DNA of 64,000 nucleotides from Corynebacterium pelargi (GCF_014635485.1 NZ_BMCX01000002.1:208396-272395), one strand, 5' to 3'. Positions 47,318-56,140 are shown, numbered from the stretch's first letter. Notes: generated from the letters alone by a model not told the origin. Program-made: numbers and translations.

Positions 47318-47641
47318 TTGTGGTCACCTCTCGTGCCTCTAGTTAAGAACGGTAAAGACGGTAAGCCTTGGGCTCCTGACAAGAAATGGAACCTTGTATA
47401 CGCACCCGTGGCGGCGCTGTTTGTGGGAATCATCTTGCGGATCACAGATTTGGATTGGACAGATGATGGGGTTCGACCTGATAAGTTCAGTAATGCTCAG
47501 GTCGTGATGTACGCACTAGGATGCTTGGCATGGTGGTATTTGGTGATGAATCCAATTTATTACCTAAACCGCCGATGGCGTTTGAAGAACCGCACTGAAG
47601 AGGGGAATGCGTACCAGGACGATGAAAATCGCTGGCCCTAA
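47318..47641 (+). CDS. Small two-helix membrane protein, possible immunity protein
   Basis: Up to 107 residues from TTG 47318 (GTG 47333 is an alternative; neither has a clear ribosome site, and the ATG at 47295 runs out of frame). Two membrane helices (VYAPVAALFVGIILRITDL and NAQVVMYALGCLAWWYLVM) and charged loops. Its position directly behind the broken bacteriocin-like gene and its size suggest an immunity protein, but there is no sequence family I can name. It overlaps no other gene. Confidence 0.45.
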   Translation: MWSPLVPLVKNGKDGKPWAPDKKWNLVYAPVAALFVGIILRITDLDWTDDGVRPDKFSNAQVVMYALGCLAWWYLVMNPIYYLNRRWRLKNRTEEGNAYQDDENRWP

Positions 47642-47699
47642 GTCTGTTGGAGGGCTGCTCCTGCATCAGACCCGCGTGCTTGGACTAGGCTTTGTTCTT

Positions 47700-48119
47700 A
47701 TGAAAGCCCTTCACGTCATCCTTAATGTCATTTGGCTGCTCACCGCAGGTATCTGGCTGTGGCTTGCCTACTTCATCGCTGGTGCCATCGCCTGCATTTT
47801 CATCATCACCATCCCCTTCGGTGTGGCCAGCTTCCGCATCGCCAATTACATCTTGTGGCCATTTGGCCGCGAGGTTGTTGATACCGGCAGGGGCGGCGGC
47901 ATGTCGATGCTCGGCAACGTGATCTGGTTCGTAGTGGCAGGTTTGTGGCTCGCTCTGGGGCATGTCGCCACTGCTATTGCGCAGGCACTCACCATTATTG
48001 GTCTGCCCTTGGCCTGGGCAAACCTCAAGCTCATTCCTGTGACCTGCTTCCCCTTTGGCAAGAAGATTGTGGATTCTTCTGATGCCAAGGCAACTATGAT
48101 TCCGCTTGCTCGCCCTTAA
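47700..48119 (+). CDS. yccF: YccF-domain membrane protein
   Basis: 139 residues from ATG 47700 (MKALHVILNVIWLLTAGIWL). Four membrane helices form two YccF repeats; the conserved segments FIITIPFGVASFRIANYILWP and LALGHVATAIAQALTIIGLP are clear. The family function is unknown. TAGGCT (47686-47691) ends 8 bases before the ATG, so a leaderless transcript is probable. A terminator follows. Confidence 0.85.
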   Translation: MKALHVILNVIWLLTAGIWLWLAYFIAGAIACIFIITIPFGVASFRIANYILWPFGREVVDTGRGGGMSMLGNVIWFVVAGLWLALGHVATAIAQALTIIGLPLAWANLKLIPVTCFPFGKKIVDSSDAKATMIPLARP

Positions 48120-48134
48120 AGCAGCATCGCAATC

Positions 48135-48167
48135 CGCGCACCACGTACTGTGGTGCGCGTTTGTTTT
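48135..48167 (+). terminator. Terminator after yccF
   Basis: CGCGCACCAC (48135-48144) pairs with GTGGTGCGCG (48150-48159), followed by TTTGTTTT. It ends near the stop of the convergent small gene. Confidence 0.9.
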
Positions 48168-48170
48168 GGG

Positions 48171-48365
48171 TTAGTTGCCACGCCTTGCTTTGATTGCCAG
48201 GATGGCTGCGATGCCAAAGCCTGCAAAACCTGCCAGCCAAAGCGCGAGTGTGACCCACGATGCTTCCACGTTGACGGCGCACAGGAGCGCAGCGCCACTG
48301 AACAAAGCGAGCACGCAGATGATGGGGGTGAGTGGGGATCTCGATGCGTTGTTTGGTGATGTCAT
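48171..48365 (-). CDS. Small two-helix membrane protein
   Basis: 64 residues from ATG 48365 with AAGGAAGG upstream. Two hydrophobic segments (LTPIICVLALFSGAALLCAV and WVTLALWLAGFAGFGIAAIL) and a basic C-terminus. No family recognised. It is convergent with yccF. Confidence 0.55.
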   Translation of the reverse strand: MTSPNNASRSPLTPIICVLALFSGAALLCAVNVEASWVTLALWLAGFAGFGIAAILAIKARRGN

Positions 48366-48610
48366 GGCATTGCCTTCCTTCCATCGCTTAGACAATCGCT
48401 ACGGGTGGTGTGCGCCTTTTCGCTTGGAAAGCATCGGGCGTTGCAATACCCGTAATGTGCTGCGTGTAACTATCAGTGTAGGTGGCGTGTTAAAAACAAG
48501 GCTGTAGCTACTATCATCGCCAGCTTTGACCAAGCATGCTCGCTGCTGGCCTGGCTGAATAGGTCAGCAGCTCGGAAGGCAAGAACGCAAGATTTCAAGG
48601 AGGCGCTAAC
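48366..48610 (+). other. Intergenic region, 245 bases
   Basis: Divergent regulatory space between the small membrane protein and the CrtO-like gene. Stems near 48548-48575 (CAGCAG... around GCTGCTGG) precede a good AAGGAGG ribosome site. No ORF with coding character. Confidence 0.4.
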
Positions 48611-49093
48611 GTGCTCGCTGCACTGCTCACCTGCGTTGCATTGCTCGCGATCACCATCGTGGCTGATGCGCCTGGTTGGCTATACGTGCTCACCATAACC
48701 TGTGGCACATTCGGCATCGCCCCTTTCGTGGGCAACTCGCTTGTTCGTATCATCCCTGAGTCGTTTTGGCAGCGTCTGCGCCTTTCGCGGGATTCATCGC
48801 GCCGGCTGGGGGTGAAATGTTTTAACTCCACGCTCACGCGCATTGGGTGGAACACGCTTGTGTTCGAGATGCGTGGCGATGATCCCTGGAATCCACGCCA
48901 CATGCAGGCAGCCGCGGCAGGCCACGGTTGGGGCTTTCTTATTCACCTCGTCGCTAGTGTGTGGGCCTGTTGTACCCAATCCTGCTTGGCGGCAGCCATC
49001 TTGGTGGTATTGGGCGTGCTCTTGCATCTGTATCCGGTGCTCTTACAAATCTATGTGCTTACCCAACTGCGCGAGCACAAGATTGGCAGGTAG
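48611..49093 (+). CDS. Small membrane protein resembling glycosyl-diaponeurosporenoate acyltransferase (CrtO-like)
   Basis: 160 residues, GTG start with AAGGAGG 8-9 bases before. Four membrane segments; the middle has TRIGWNTLVFEMRGDDPWNP, and the end HLYPVLLQIYVLTQLRE resembles the short CrtO-type acyltransferase family (HxYPxxLQRYNRxRL pattern). In staphylococci CrtO acylates staphyloxanthin; a carotenoid role here is unproven. Low to moderate confidence in the family. Confidence 0.4.
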   Translation: MLAALLTCVALLAITIVADAPGWLYVLTITCGTFGIAPFVGNSLVRIIPESFWQRLRLSRDSSRRLGVKCFNSTLTRIGWNTLVFEMRGDDPWNPRHMQAAAAGHGWGFLIHLVASVWACCTQSCLAAAILVVLGVLLHLYPVLLQIYVLTQLREHKIGR

Positions 49094-49096
49094 CAC

Positions 49097-49129
49097 AACA
49101 CCCCAGCAGGCCTCGCTGCTGGGGTGTTA
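49097..49129 (+). terminator. Bidirectional terminator between CrtO-like and phoX
   Basis: AACACCCCAGCAG (49097-49109) pairs with CTGCTGGGGTGTT (49116-49128). T and A rich flanks are short. Confidence 0.8.
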
Positions 49130-49145
49130 TGGCAGGTAACGTAGC

Positions 49146-51227
49146 CTAGTTGCCTTCGCCGATCTTACCCTTGGGGTTCCACACCACCGCTACACCTGGG
49201 CGTGGAGGGGTCTTGCCTCCATCTGGCCAGTGAGAGGCGGGGTTTTCCACTGTGGCCTCATCGGTTTCGCCGGGGTGCTGCACATTGACCAGCACTCGGT
49301 CTTTGGTCACGATGGGTCCGCAGGTTTCTGCTCCTGTGGGCACGGTGAGGAAGCAACGGGTATTGCCGCGGTTTTCACCTTCGAGGCCGACGGCATAGAG
49401 GCCATCATTGGAGCCGAGTGCGTTGCCATCGGAGGAGATCCACAAGTTGCCGTGATCATCAAAAGCGAGGTTATCCGGGCAGGAGATCGGGGATACCTTG
49501 GATTTATCAAAGCCGCCGAAATAGCTATAGGCAGCCTCGGGATCACCGCAAACGAGCAAGATATTCCACTTGAACTTCTCGCCGGCGTGATCGTCGTCAA
49601 GCTCCATCACGAGGCCGTTTTTGTTCTCGGTGATCGGCGCCCATTCTTTGGCGTCTTCTTTATTCTTCTTCGCGTCCTTGCCCGTGGCGCCGCGGTAGGA
49701 GTTGTTGGTCAGTGCAACATACACCTTGCCGCTGTGCTTATTTGCCTCGAAGTCTTCTGGGCGGTCCATCTTGGTGGCCCCTGCCTCATCGGCTGCGAAG
49801 CGGGTGTACACGGCAACTTCTTCTGGGCTCATGCCATCGATATGGGATTTCGCCCCATCCTCATCCACCGTCAGCAGCGGTACCCAGGTGCCTTGGCCGT
49901 CGAAAAGCCCATCGCTGGGTAGCTCACCGGAGCCGTCGATTTCTTTTTCGGGGGAGTTGCCGTCGAGCTTGCCCACGTACAGGGTGCCGTAGTCGAGAAT
50001 GCCCATGTTGTGGGCGGTATCGCCCTCTTTGATCTTGCGGGAAGAAACGAACTTATAGATGTATTCGAAGCGTGCGTCATCGCCGGTGTAGCACACGACG
50101 GTGCCATCGGAGGTGACATAAATATTGCCCGACTCGTGCTTGAAGCGGCCGGCGGAGGTGTGCTTGACGGGCACAGAGTTGGGATCAAGCGGATCAATTT
50201 CTACTAAGTAGCCAAAGCGGTTGATCTCATTGGGCTGCTTGGCCAGGTCAAAGCGTTCATGCAGGCGCTCCCACTGGCGCAGCGTTGGGCCTTCCTCGGA
50301 GCCGAGGCGCTCACAGTACTTCTTGGCCTGCTCATCTTTGACGTCTTGGTAGTTGGCAAAATAGGGCTCGAAGTTTTCCTCACCGGAAAGGTAGGTGCCC
50401 CAAGGAGTCATGCCGCCGGAGCAGTTGGCAATGGTGCCAAGCACTGTGGTGCCCTGAGGGTCATCTTTGGTTTTTACATACTCGGTGCCGGCGAGCACAC
50501 CCTGGATCTTCATGGGGGTGGTGGCGGTAATGCGGCGATTTAGTGGGCCAAATTCGCGCTTGAGCTCGCCTTTATCGCCCACCTTGGATACTTCGAGCAC
50601 GCTTTGGCCGTGATTGGCCAGGCCGATATTGATTTGCTCATCGGTGGGATTATCCACGTCGTAGCCAGGGAACATGTGCGGCTCGGTGGTGTATTCGTGG
50701 GAGCACACATACACCATGCGGTTGTCGTCGCTGGGGTGGTCCATCAGCCCGGCGAAGTCATTATTAAAGCCGAATTGGCGCTCGGCATTGGCCGCGGTTT
50801 GGTTGTTGATGTCGAATTCCGGCACGCCCTCGAACATCGGATCACCCCAGGCGATCAGCACGTTCTTGTCGTAGCCTTCGGGTACAACAACCTCGTCTTT
50901 TTTATTGGGCTCAACCACGGGGAAGTTCATGCCCTGAGGCAATGCGATGTTCTTGGCCTCGCTGCTGGCTGCGGCTTGTGCGGTGCTGCTTGCCGCGCTG
51001 CTTCCTTCACTGCCGCAGGCTGCGAGTACCTGGGCGCCTGCGAGTGAGGCCACCGCCACGCCGGAGCCCTTGAGGATCCCGCGACGGGAGACGATTGCGC
51101 CAAAGTACTGGTTATTCGATTGATTGGTGGGTTCGCCCAGGCAGGCGTTACCGCACTTGTACTCGCAGGTTTTTGCCGATCGGCTTGATGCAAATGAGCT
51201 AAGTAGATTTAAGCCCTTGATCCCCAT
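49146..51227 (-). CDS. phoX: PhoX-family phosphatase with a Tat/lipoprotein signal
   Basis: 693 residues from ATG 51227 with GGAGCG 9 bases ahead. The leader contains SRRGILKGSGVAVASLAG, a twin-arginine signal, and ends in VLAAC, a lipobox. The mature part shows the PhoX pattern: CSHEYTTE metal site, SGGMTPWGTYLSGEENFEPY, HESGNIYVTSDGTVVCYTGDD and CPDNLAFDDHGNLWISSDG. PhoX enzymes are calcium/iron-dependent alkaline phosphatases that release phosphate outside the cell. The unusual 50-residue N-terminal extension before the RR has two CxxxC-like cysteines. A two-gene distance to MscS on the same strand suggests no operon. Confidence 0.9.
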   Translation of the reverse strand: MGIKGLNLLSSFASSRSAKTCEYKCGNACLGEPTNQSNNQYFGAIVSRRGILKGSGVAVASLAGAQVLAACGSEGSSAASSTAQAAASSEAKNIALPQGMNFPVVEPNKKDEVVVPEGYDKNVLIAWGDPMFEGVPEFDINNQTAANAERQFGFNNDFAGLMDHPSDDNRMVYVCSHEYTTEPHMFPGYDVDNPTDEQINIGLANHGQSVLEVSKVGDKGELKREFGPLNRRITATTPMKIQGVLAGTEYVKTKDDPQGTTVLGTIANCSGGMTPWGTYLSGEENFEPYFANYQDVKDEQAKKYCERLGSEEGPTLRQWERLHERFDLAKQPNEINRFGYLVEIDPLDPNSVPVKHTSAGRFKHESGNIYVTSDGTVVCYTGDDARFEYIYKFVSSRKIKEGDTAHNMGILDYGTLYVGKLDGNSPEKEIDGSGELPSDGLFDGQGTWVPLLTVDEDGAKSHIDGMSPEEVAVYTRFAADEAGATKMDRPEDFEANKHSGKVYVALTNNSYRGATGKDAKKNKEDAKEWAPITENKNGLVMELDDDHAGEKFKWNILLVCGDPEAAYSYFGGFDKSKVSPISCPDNLAFDDHGNLWISSDGNALGSNDGLYAVGLEGENRGNTRCFLTVPTGAETCGPIVTKDRVLVNVQHPGETDEATVENPASHWPDGGKTPPRPGVAVVWNPKGKIGEGN

Positions 51228-51331
51228 GTTGCTGCGCTCCTGAAGTGTTGTCCGAATCTTGTCCGGCACTTCACGCTAGGAGCTTCAGGTGTCAGCGCGA
51301 TGTGGCAGAAGTGAATCAAGGGTAAACAATC

Positions 51332-51342
51332 AGCTTTTCGAC
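51332..51342 (-). repeat. Exact GTCGAAAAGCT element after mscS
   Basis: GTGGC then GTCGAAAAGCT on the minus strand, starting 7 bases after the mscS stop and in the same orientation as that gene. Confidence 0.6.
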
Positions 51343-51348
51343 GCCACC

Positions 51349-52191
51349 CTACTCACCACCGGCGAACATCACCGTATTATCCGGCCCAAACTCGATACCG
51401 GCTTTGCGTAGATCGCTGGTCACGGCAACGATGGCTGCGTCGAGTGCTGCCACGGTATCCATCTGGCGCGAACCAGACCAGAAGCGAACCTCCATCGTGG
51501 CCATACCATCGGCTACCTGGCGCAACACGGCCACCGGTGCTGGGGATTCGAGGATGGCATCGACCTTTTCTAATGCCTTGACCGCTACTTCACGAGCCTT
51601 TTGGAAGTCCTCGGCATGCCGGATCTTGACATCGAAATTGGTGCGCACCCACTCGTGGCGGGTTTGCACCGTGACGATGGAGGTGTGCAGCGTGCCATTG
51701 GGAATCAAGACCTGGCGGCCGGAGAAGGTGCGCACCGTGGTGGTGGAAAGGTTGATATCGGTGATGGTGCCTGCAACATCACCAATTTGGATTTGGTCGC
51801 CCACCAGGGGAGTTTCTCGCATCAAAATGACAAGGCCTGCGAAGGTATTGCCAAGCACCGTTTGGAAGGCGATACCGGCTGCAATGGAGACAACGCCCAG
51901 CCCGCCGATGAGGTTCACGGGTTTGACCGAAGGAAAGACGTAGGTAATCGCTGCCGCGACGGCCAGCGCAATCACCACCCACTGCGTAATCGAGGAAAAC
52001 GCCCGGGCGGAGGCCTTGGTTCGGTGGGCAATCTTCAGCAGCGCCTGGTTCACAATCAGCTTGACTATCCAGGCGATCAGCGCGCCAACGGCAATGATGA
52101 CTAAGCCAATGCCGAGATCATGCCAAGTAAGCGATTGAACGGCCTGTTGTACCTGGTCGGCGGGATTATCAGCGGCGAGCGTAAAAGACAT
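51349..52191 (-). CDS. Small-conductance mechanosensitive channel (MscS family)
   Basis: 280 residues. Three membrane helices, the third being the Gly/Ala-rich pore helix (VKPVNLIGGLGVVSIAAGIA, FQTVLGNTFAGLVILM), followed by the beta domain (VGDQIQIGDVAGTITDINLS, TTTVRTFSGRQVLIPNG) and alpha/beta C-terminus. The channel opens under osmotic downshock; in corynebacteria a relative (MscCG) exports glutamate, but this one lacks its long C-terminal extension. Sits 41 bases after the SDR stop on the same strand. Confidence 0.93.
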   Translation of the reverse strand: MSFTLAADNPADQVQQAVQSLTWHDLGIGLVIIAVGALIAWIVKLIVNQALLKIAHRTKASARAFSSITQWVVIALAVAAAITYVFPSVKPVNLIGGLGVVSIAAGIAFQTVLGNTFAGLVILMRETPLVGDQIQIGDVAGTITDINLSTTTVRTFSGRQVLIPNGTLHTSIVTVQTRHEWVRTNFDVKIRHAEDFQKAREVAVKALEKVDAILESPAPVAVLRQVADGMATMEVRFWSGSRQMDTVAALDAAIVAVTSDLRKAGIEFGPDNTVMFAGGE

Positions 52192-52232
52192 GAGAAAATT
52201 GTAATGTTTCAGCGTCTAAAACGCAGCACGCC

Positions 52233-53066
52233 CTACTCGCTGTGTTGTTGCCACCACTGCACCACGCTCATTGCTTTGTGTCCCGTGAGCTTTTCCACGT
52301 GATCTGTCACCCCATCGAGCTCACCATTGGCAATGGCGGTGTAGGTGGAGATCCAGGCATCGACCTCCCATTCCGGGGCATTGTACGAAGCTCTGGATTC
52401 GCGGGCCTGCTCGAGTGTTTCGTTGATATAGCGCACCGGGGAACCAAGGAAATGGCTGGCGATGGTGGCAACTTCTTCCATGGTGATGGCCGCAGGTCCG
52501 GTGAGTTGATAGGCCCGATCGCGATGTTGTTCAGGCTGCGCCAACACCGCCGCGGCGCTGCGTGCTACGTCCTCGCGGCTGACAAAAGCTGCTTTGCCAT
52601 CGCCCGCCGGGCCACGGATTGCACCATCGACGATGAACGCGGCTGTGGCCTCGGTATAGAAATTGTCTTGAAGGAAGGTGTAGTGCATACCGGAGCGTTT
52701 GATGTACTCCTCGGTGGCATAGTGCAGCCGAGCATGCGCGAAGGTGGCATCTGGCGCGGCGCCATAAAAGGAGAGGTAGACAATGTGTTGGACGCCTGCC
52801 GTGCGTGCGGCGTCCACTGCGTGTTGGTGCAGCTCTAAACGATCATCGCGTTCGGTGGTGGAGACTAAAAAGACCACGTCTTGGCCTTGAAACGCTGCGC
52901 GGAGCGTTTCGGGTTTCGCAAAATCGCCATAGACCCAGCCCGGTTCTTCTCGTGGGGTGCGCGATAGTCGGCTGATCTGAGCCTGGGGTGCGAGTTGGCT
53001 TAAGTTTGCTGCGGTGTGGCTGCCGATAAAACCGCTGGCGCCGGTGATCAGAATCTTCGTTGTCAT
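52233..53066 (-). CDS. NmrA-like NAD(P)-binding SDR protein
   Basis: 277 residues from ATG 53066. The Rossmann motif TKILITGASGFIGSHTAANL (GxxGxxG) and the NmrA/HSCARG pattern (VFLVSTTERDD, HIVYLSFYGAAP, YTFLQDNFY) are clear, while the SDR catalytic Tyr-Lys pair is not evident. Such proteins act as redox sensors or atypical quinone oxidoreductases (QOR2-like). TACACT (plus-strand 53074-53079) lies 7 bases ahead, so a leaderless mRNA is likely; an 11-base repeat copy sits immediately upstream of it. Confidence 0.75.
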   Translation of the reverse strand: MTTKILITGASGFIGSHTAANLSQLAPQAQISRLSRTPREEPGWVYGDFAKPETLRAAFQGQDVVFLVSTTERDDRLELHQHAVDAARTAGVQHIVYLSFYGAAPDATFAHARLHYATEEYIKRSGMHYTFLQDNFYTEATAAFIVDGAIRGPAGDGKAAFVSREDVARSAAAVLAQPEQHRDRAYQLTGPAAITMEEVATIASHFLGSPVRYINETLEQARESRASYNAPEWEVDAWISTYTAIANGELDGVTDHVEKLTGHKAMSVVQWWQQHSE

Positions 53067-53081
53067 GTCCACGAGTGTAGC

Positions 53082-53092
53082 GTCGAAAAGCT
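53082..53092 (+). repeat. Exact GTCGAAAAGCT element upstream of the SDR gene
   Basis: On the minus strand this sequence reads AGCTTTTCGAC directly before the putative -10 TACACT of the SDR gene, in the promoter spacer. Confidence 0.6.
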
Positions 53093-53302
53093 TTGGGCGC
53101 CGGGGCGGGGATGGCATTGATAAGGGGCGGGAAGGTTTCGGAATGCAAAGTGCGGATCGGGCAGAGGGGGTGATATGCAGCTTTTTGCTACCCCCGGAGC
53201 CGGGCAGGATTCGCAGTTTGGTGATTTGGCAGCAATGAAAACGTTATCGAAGTGCCCTGCTCGTGGCGCTGGTGGCGATTTTTCGGCGTAGAGCTGCACT
53301 TC

Positions 53303-53350
53303 TTAGGTAACACTTAGATCATTGACTAATAGGTAAGGCTTACCTTAAAT
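53303..53350 (+). promoter_or_regulatory. DtxR-type iron operator and promoter of the iron-uptake operon
   Basis: TTGACT (53322-53327) and TTAAAT (53345-53350) have a 17-base spacer. The spacer holds TAGGTAAGGCTTACCTTA (53330-53347), a near-perfect palindrome that fits the DtxR consensus TTAGGTTAGCCTAACCTAA. A half-matching site TTAGGTAACACTTAGAT (53303-53319) lies upstream. Iron-loaded DtxR would block this promoter. Confidence 0.8.
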
Positions 53351-53351
53351 T

Positions 53352-53382
53352 GGCGCCAGCACAGCCGAGGCCGTGCGGCGCC
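53352..53382 (+). other. Hairpin in the leader of the iron-uptake operon
   Basis: GGCGCC (53352-53357) pairs with GGCGCC (53377-53382), inner GCAC/GTGC. It lies just after the DtxR site; the remaining leader to 53464 ends with AAGGAG. Confidence 0.4.
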
Positions 53383-53464
53383 TGGCCACCACCTCCAAGG
53401 GAGTTGGATGCCGAGGCGAGAGTGAAAACCCCCTGTTTCCTCCCTTAAGGAGCACCCCAGAACT

Positions 53465-56140
53465 ATGAAGCGCTCAGCTCTACCCCGCCGCGCGGCGGTT
53501 GGAATGCTCGCAGCGACGATGGCGATCGCGCCATTTATGGTCGCAGTCCCTCAAGCCGGTGCTGATGAAACGCACCAATGCGCCAATCTAGAAATTAAGC
53601 CCGGTCGCGGAATCGGCGAGCTCAGCATGGACACCTCCCGGAATTACAAACCAGGTGAGGTAGTCACAGTGAAAGGCTCCGGATTCGAGCAACGCCCCGC
53701 CGAGGGCGGCTCCTTCTCCTTCAAGATCGACGATAATAAAAACAAGTGGCCCGTCGACCAGCCCGATGCACGCTTCGAGAAGATCTCCCAGCCGGAACCC
53801 CAGATCATCATCCCCGCAGAATCCATGCTTTCTGCGGATGGAAGCTTCGAAGTGCAGCTCAGGCTGCCTGGTGACCTCAAAGACGGCGCGCACGTCATCC
53901 GTGTGCTCACCGGTAATGACGGGGGCTCCATGACCTCCCAACCAGTGAAATTCACCGTCAATTCCGGTGCCAATGATGGCCACTGCGGAACCGTGATTGA
54001 AGGCAACCAGGATGGAGCAGCTGAAGGCGCTCAACCATCCGAAGGTGGCAACCAAGACGGCGCCACCACCGAGACCCCAGCCGAGCCAGAGAAGCCGGCA
54101 GAGTCCGAAAAGCCAGCAGAGCCTGAGCAGCCCAGCGAGACTGAAAAGCCTGCAGAACCCGAAGGCAACCAGGGCGGCCAAGAAGGCGGATCCGAAGAGC
54201 AAGCCAACAGCAGCGATGCCTCGGCAACCGCGAGCGACGCCAAGAACAACGACCGCGGTCAGACCGTGAGCGCGAATGTCTCCCTTGAAGGCTTCACCCC
54301 CGGTTCCAAGGTAACCGCCACAGTGAACGGCCAAGCAGTGCTGTGGGGAAGTGGCCGTAACGCAAGCGCGGATCCGATCACCATCGGTGAAGACGGCACC
54401 TTGAACACCGCTGTCACCCTGCCCAAGGGCTCTGCTCCCGCCGGTGAGAACACCATCGTGATCACCGCCGACGATGACAAGACCGCAGAAGCAAAGATCA
54501 CCACCACCGCAGGTGTGCAGGCATCTTCTACCAGCGCTAATGCAGAAACCACCGTTACGGTGTACAACCTGCCCGATGGTGCCAAGGTCACCGCGGTAGG
54601 CGCTAAAGGCAAGAACTACTACACCGGTTCCGGTGTCGACGCCGATAACCACGTCGCTGTCGTCGAAGGTGTGAAGCTGCCCAAGGACGCACCAGTAGGT
54701 GCTGCACTCGAGGCAACCTTTAGCCACAACGGCGCAAACCACACCGTTGCCGGTCCGAAGATCACCGCCGATAACTCCCCGGTCGCTGCCGATAGCTACT
54801 CCAGCATCTCCACGCAGCTTCCATCCGGCCTGTACCAAAGCGCGGCGAACACCAACACCAACGAGCTCTTTGTTACCCGCGCGGTAGGCCGCCCGCCGAT
54901 CAAGGAATCCACCCTGTACAAGCTGGATGCCACCACCTTGGAGCTCAAGCAAGAGGCCAACGCATCCGCGATTGACCCCAACAACCCCGACGCTGGTGTG
55001 CACGCAGTCTACGGTGTTGGCCTGGATAACCAGCGTGGCCTGGTGTGGACAACCAACACCCGTACTGGCTCTGTTGCCGTGTACAAGCAGTCTGACCTCT
55101 CCTTGGTCAAGCAATTCCCCTCGGGCATCGTCGATCACGCACGCGATGTTGTAGTGGATGAGCAAACCGGCAAGGCGTATGTTTCCTCGCCTACCGGCAG
55201 TGGCATCATCGCTGAAGTAAGCGCCGACGGCAGCGTCCGCAATATCGAGCTCGGCGACTTCGGCGGCACCATGTCCCTGGCATTCGATCAGGCAACCCGC
55301 AGCCTCTTTACCGTGTCGCTTTCCCAGCCCAAGGCAGCCAAGGTTGATCTGGCCTCCGGCGATATCACCGTCATCGACCTGCCAGCCAACGATGTGGATC
55401 GTGGCTCCGGCGTTGCCTGGGACCCAAGCCGCGGCAACCTCTATGTGGCATCGCAGGGTAGCTCCAACGTTGTGGTGTACAACCTCGAGCAGAAGCAGCT
55501 TGTAGCAGAAGTGCCCACCGGTGCTGGTGCCCTCAACGCTGTCTATGACCCGGTCCATGACCGCGTGTACGTGACCAACCGCGGTGGCGGCACCGTCACG
55601 GTACTCAATGCCGAAGACTTCCAGATCGTGGCCAACCTGCCTGCTGGCGGCAACACCAACCACACCGCACTCGGTGCCAATGGCGTGGTGTACACCGTGC
55701 AGAAGTCTGCCACCACCAATGACAAGGGCGAGCCCACCAACACCGTGTACCGCTTCGCGCTCAACGAGTCTGCCCCCGCGCAGCCCGGCGGCACTGAGCA
55801 GCCCGGTGGTACTGAGCAGCCCGGCGGCACCGAGCAGCCCGGCGGCACCGAGCAGCCCGGTGGTACTGAGCAGCCCGGCGGCACCGAGCAGCCCGGTGGC
55901 GAAACCCAGACTCCTGGTGAGGGCACCGAAGATCCCGGCCAAAACGAGGGCGGACAAACCGACGGAGGTAACACTCCTGCTCCTGAGGAGCCTGAGCAAG
56001 GCGGCGTGTTCAAGCCTGGCCGCGTGGTGTCCTTCCTCTTCTCCGCAGTCACCTCCCTGCTCTCCATGAACTGGGTATTCCAGCTCACCGTAGCCTTCGG
56101 TGTGCCGTCTTGGATTAGCAAGTGGCTGCCTCGCTGGTAG
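53465..56140 (+). CDS. Surface-anchored protein: Ig-like modules, YncE-type beta-propeller, QPGGTE repeats
   Basis: 891 residues. Order: signal peptide (1-33); a first module with Cys at both ends (CANLEIKPGRGIGELSM, then VTVKGSGFEQRPAEGGSF, and HCG); an acidic EKPAEPE repeat tract (about 190-250); two further beta modules (about 260-440); a YncE-like propeller (about 450-770; typical blade motifs GVGLDNQRGLVWTTN, HARDVVVDEQTGKAYVSSPT and LYVASQGSSNVVVYNL); seven QPGGTE repeats; a C-terminal hydrophobic helix ending in SKWLPRW. First gene of the DtxR-controlled operon, so a role in surface capture of iron, siderophore or haem is probable. No HtaA domain was recognised. Confidence 0.7.
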   Translation: MKRSALPRRAAVGMLAATMAIAPFMVAVPQAGADETHQCANLEIKPGRGIGELSMDTSRNYKPGEVVTVKGSGFEQRPAEGGSFSFKIDDNKNKWPVDQPDARFEKISQPEPQIIIPAESMLSADGSFEVQLRLPGDLKDGAHVIRVLTGNDGGSMTSQPVKFTVNSGANDGHCGTVIEGNQDGAAEGAQPSEGGNQDGATTETPAEPEKPAESEKPAEPEQPSETEKPAEPEGNQGGQEGGSEEQANSSDASATASDAKNNDRGQTVSANVSLEGFTPGSKVTATVNGQAVLWGSGRNASADPITIGEDGTLNTAVTLPKGSAPAGENTIVITADDDKTAEAKITTTAGVQASSTSANAETTVTVYNLPDGAKVTAVGAKGKNYYTGSGVDADNHVAVVEGVKLPKDAPVGAALEATFSHNGANHTVAGPKITADNSPVAADSYSSISTQLPSGLYQSAANTNTNELFVTRAVGRPPIKESTLYKLDATTLELKQEANASAIDPNNPDAGVHAVYGVGLDNQRGLVWTTNTRTGSVAVYKQSDLSLVKQFPSGIVDHARDVVVDEQTGKAYVSSPTGSGIIAEVSADGSVRNIELGDFGGTMSLAFDQATRSLFTVSLSQPKAAKVDLASGDITVIDLPANDVDRGSGVAWDPSRGNLYVASQGSSNVVVYNLEQKQLVAEVPTGAGALNAVYDPVHDRVYVTNRGGGTVTVLNAEDFQIVANLPAGGNTNHTALGANGVVYTVQKSATTNDKGEPTNTVYRFALNESAPAQPGGTEQPGGTEQPGGTEQPGGTEQPGGTEQPGGTEQPGGETQTPGEGTEDPGQNEGGQTDGGNTPAPEEPEQGGVFKPGRVVSFLFSAVTSLLSMNWVFQLTVAFGVPSWISKWLPRW
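55781..55906 (+). repeat. Seven tandem 18-bp repeats encoding QPGGTE
   Basis: Units CAGCCCGGYGGYACYGAG occur six times, followed by a diverged seventh. The high identity makes copy-number change likely; each unit adds six residues, so the reading frame is kept. Confidence 0.9.
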
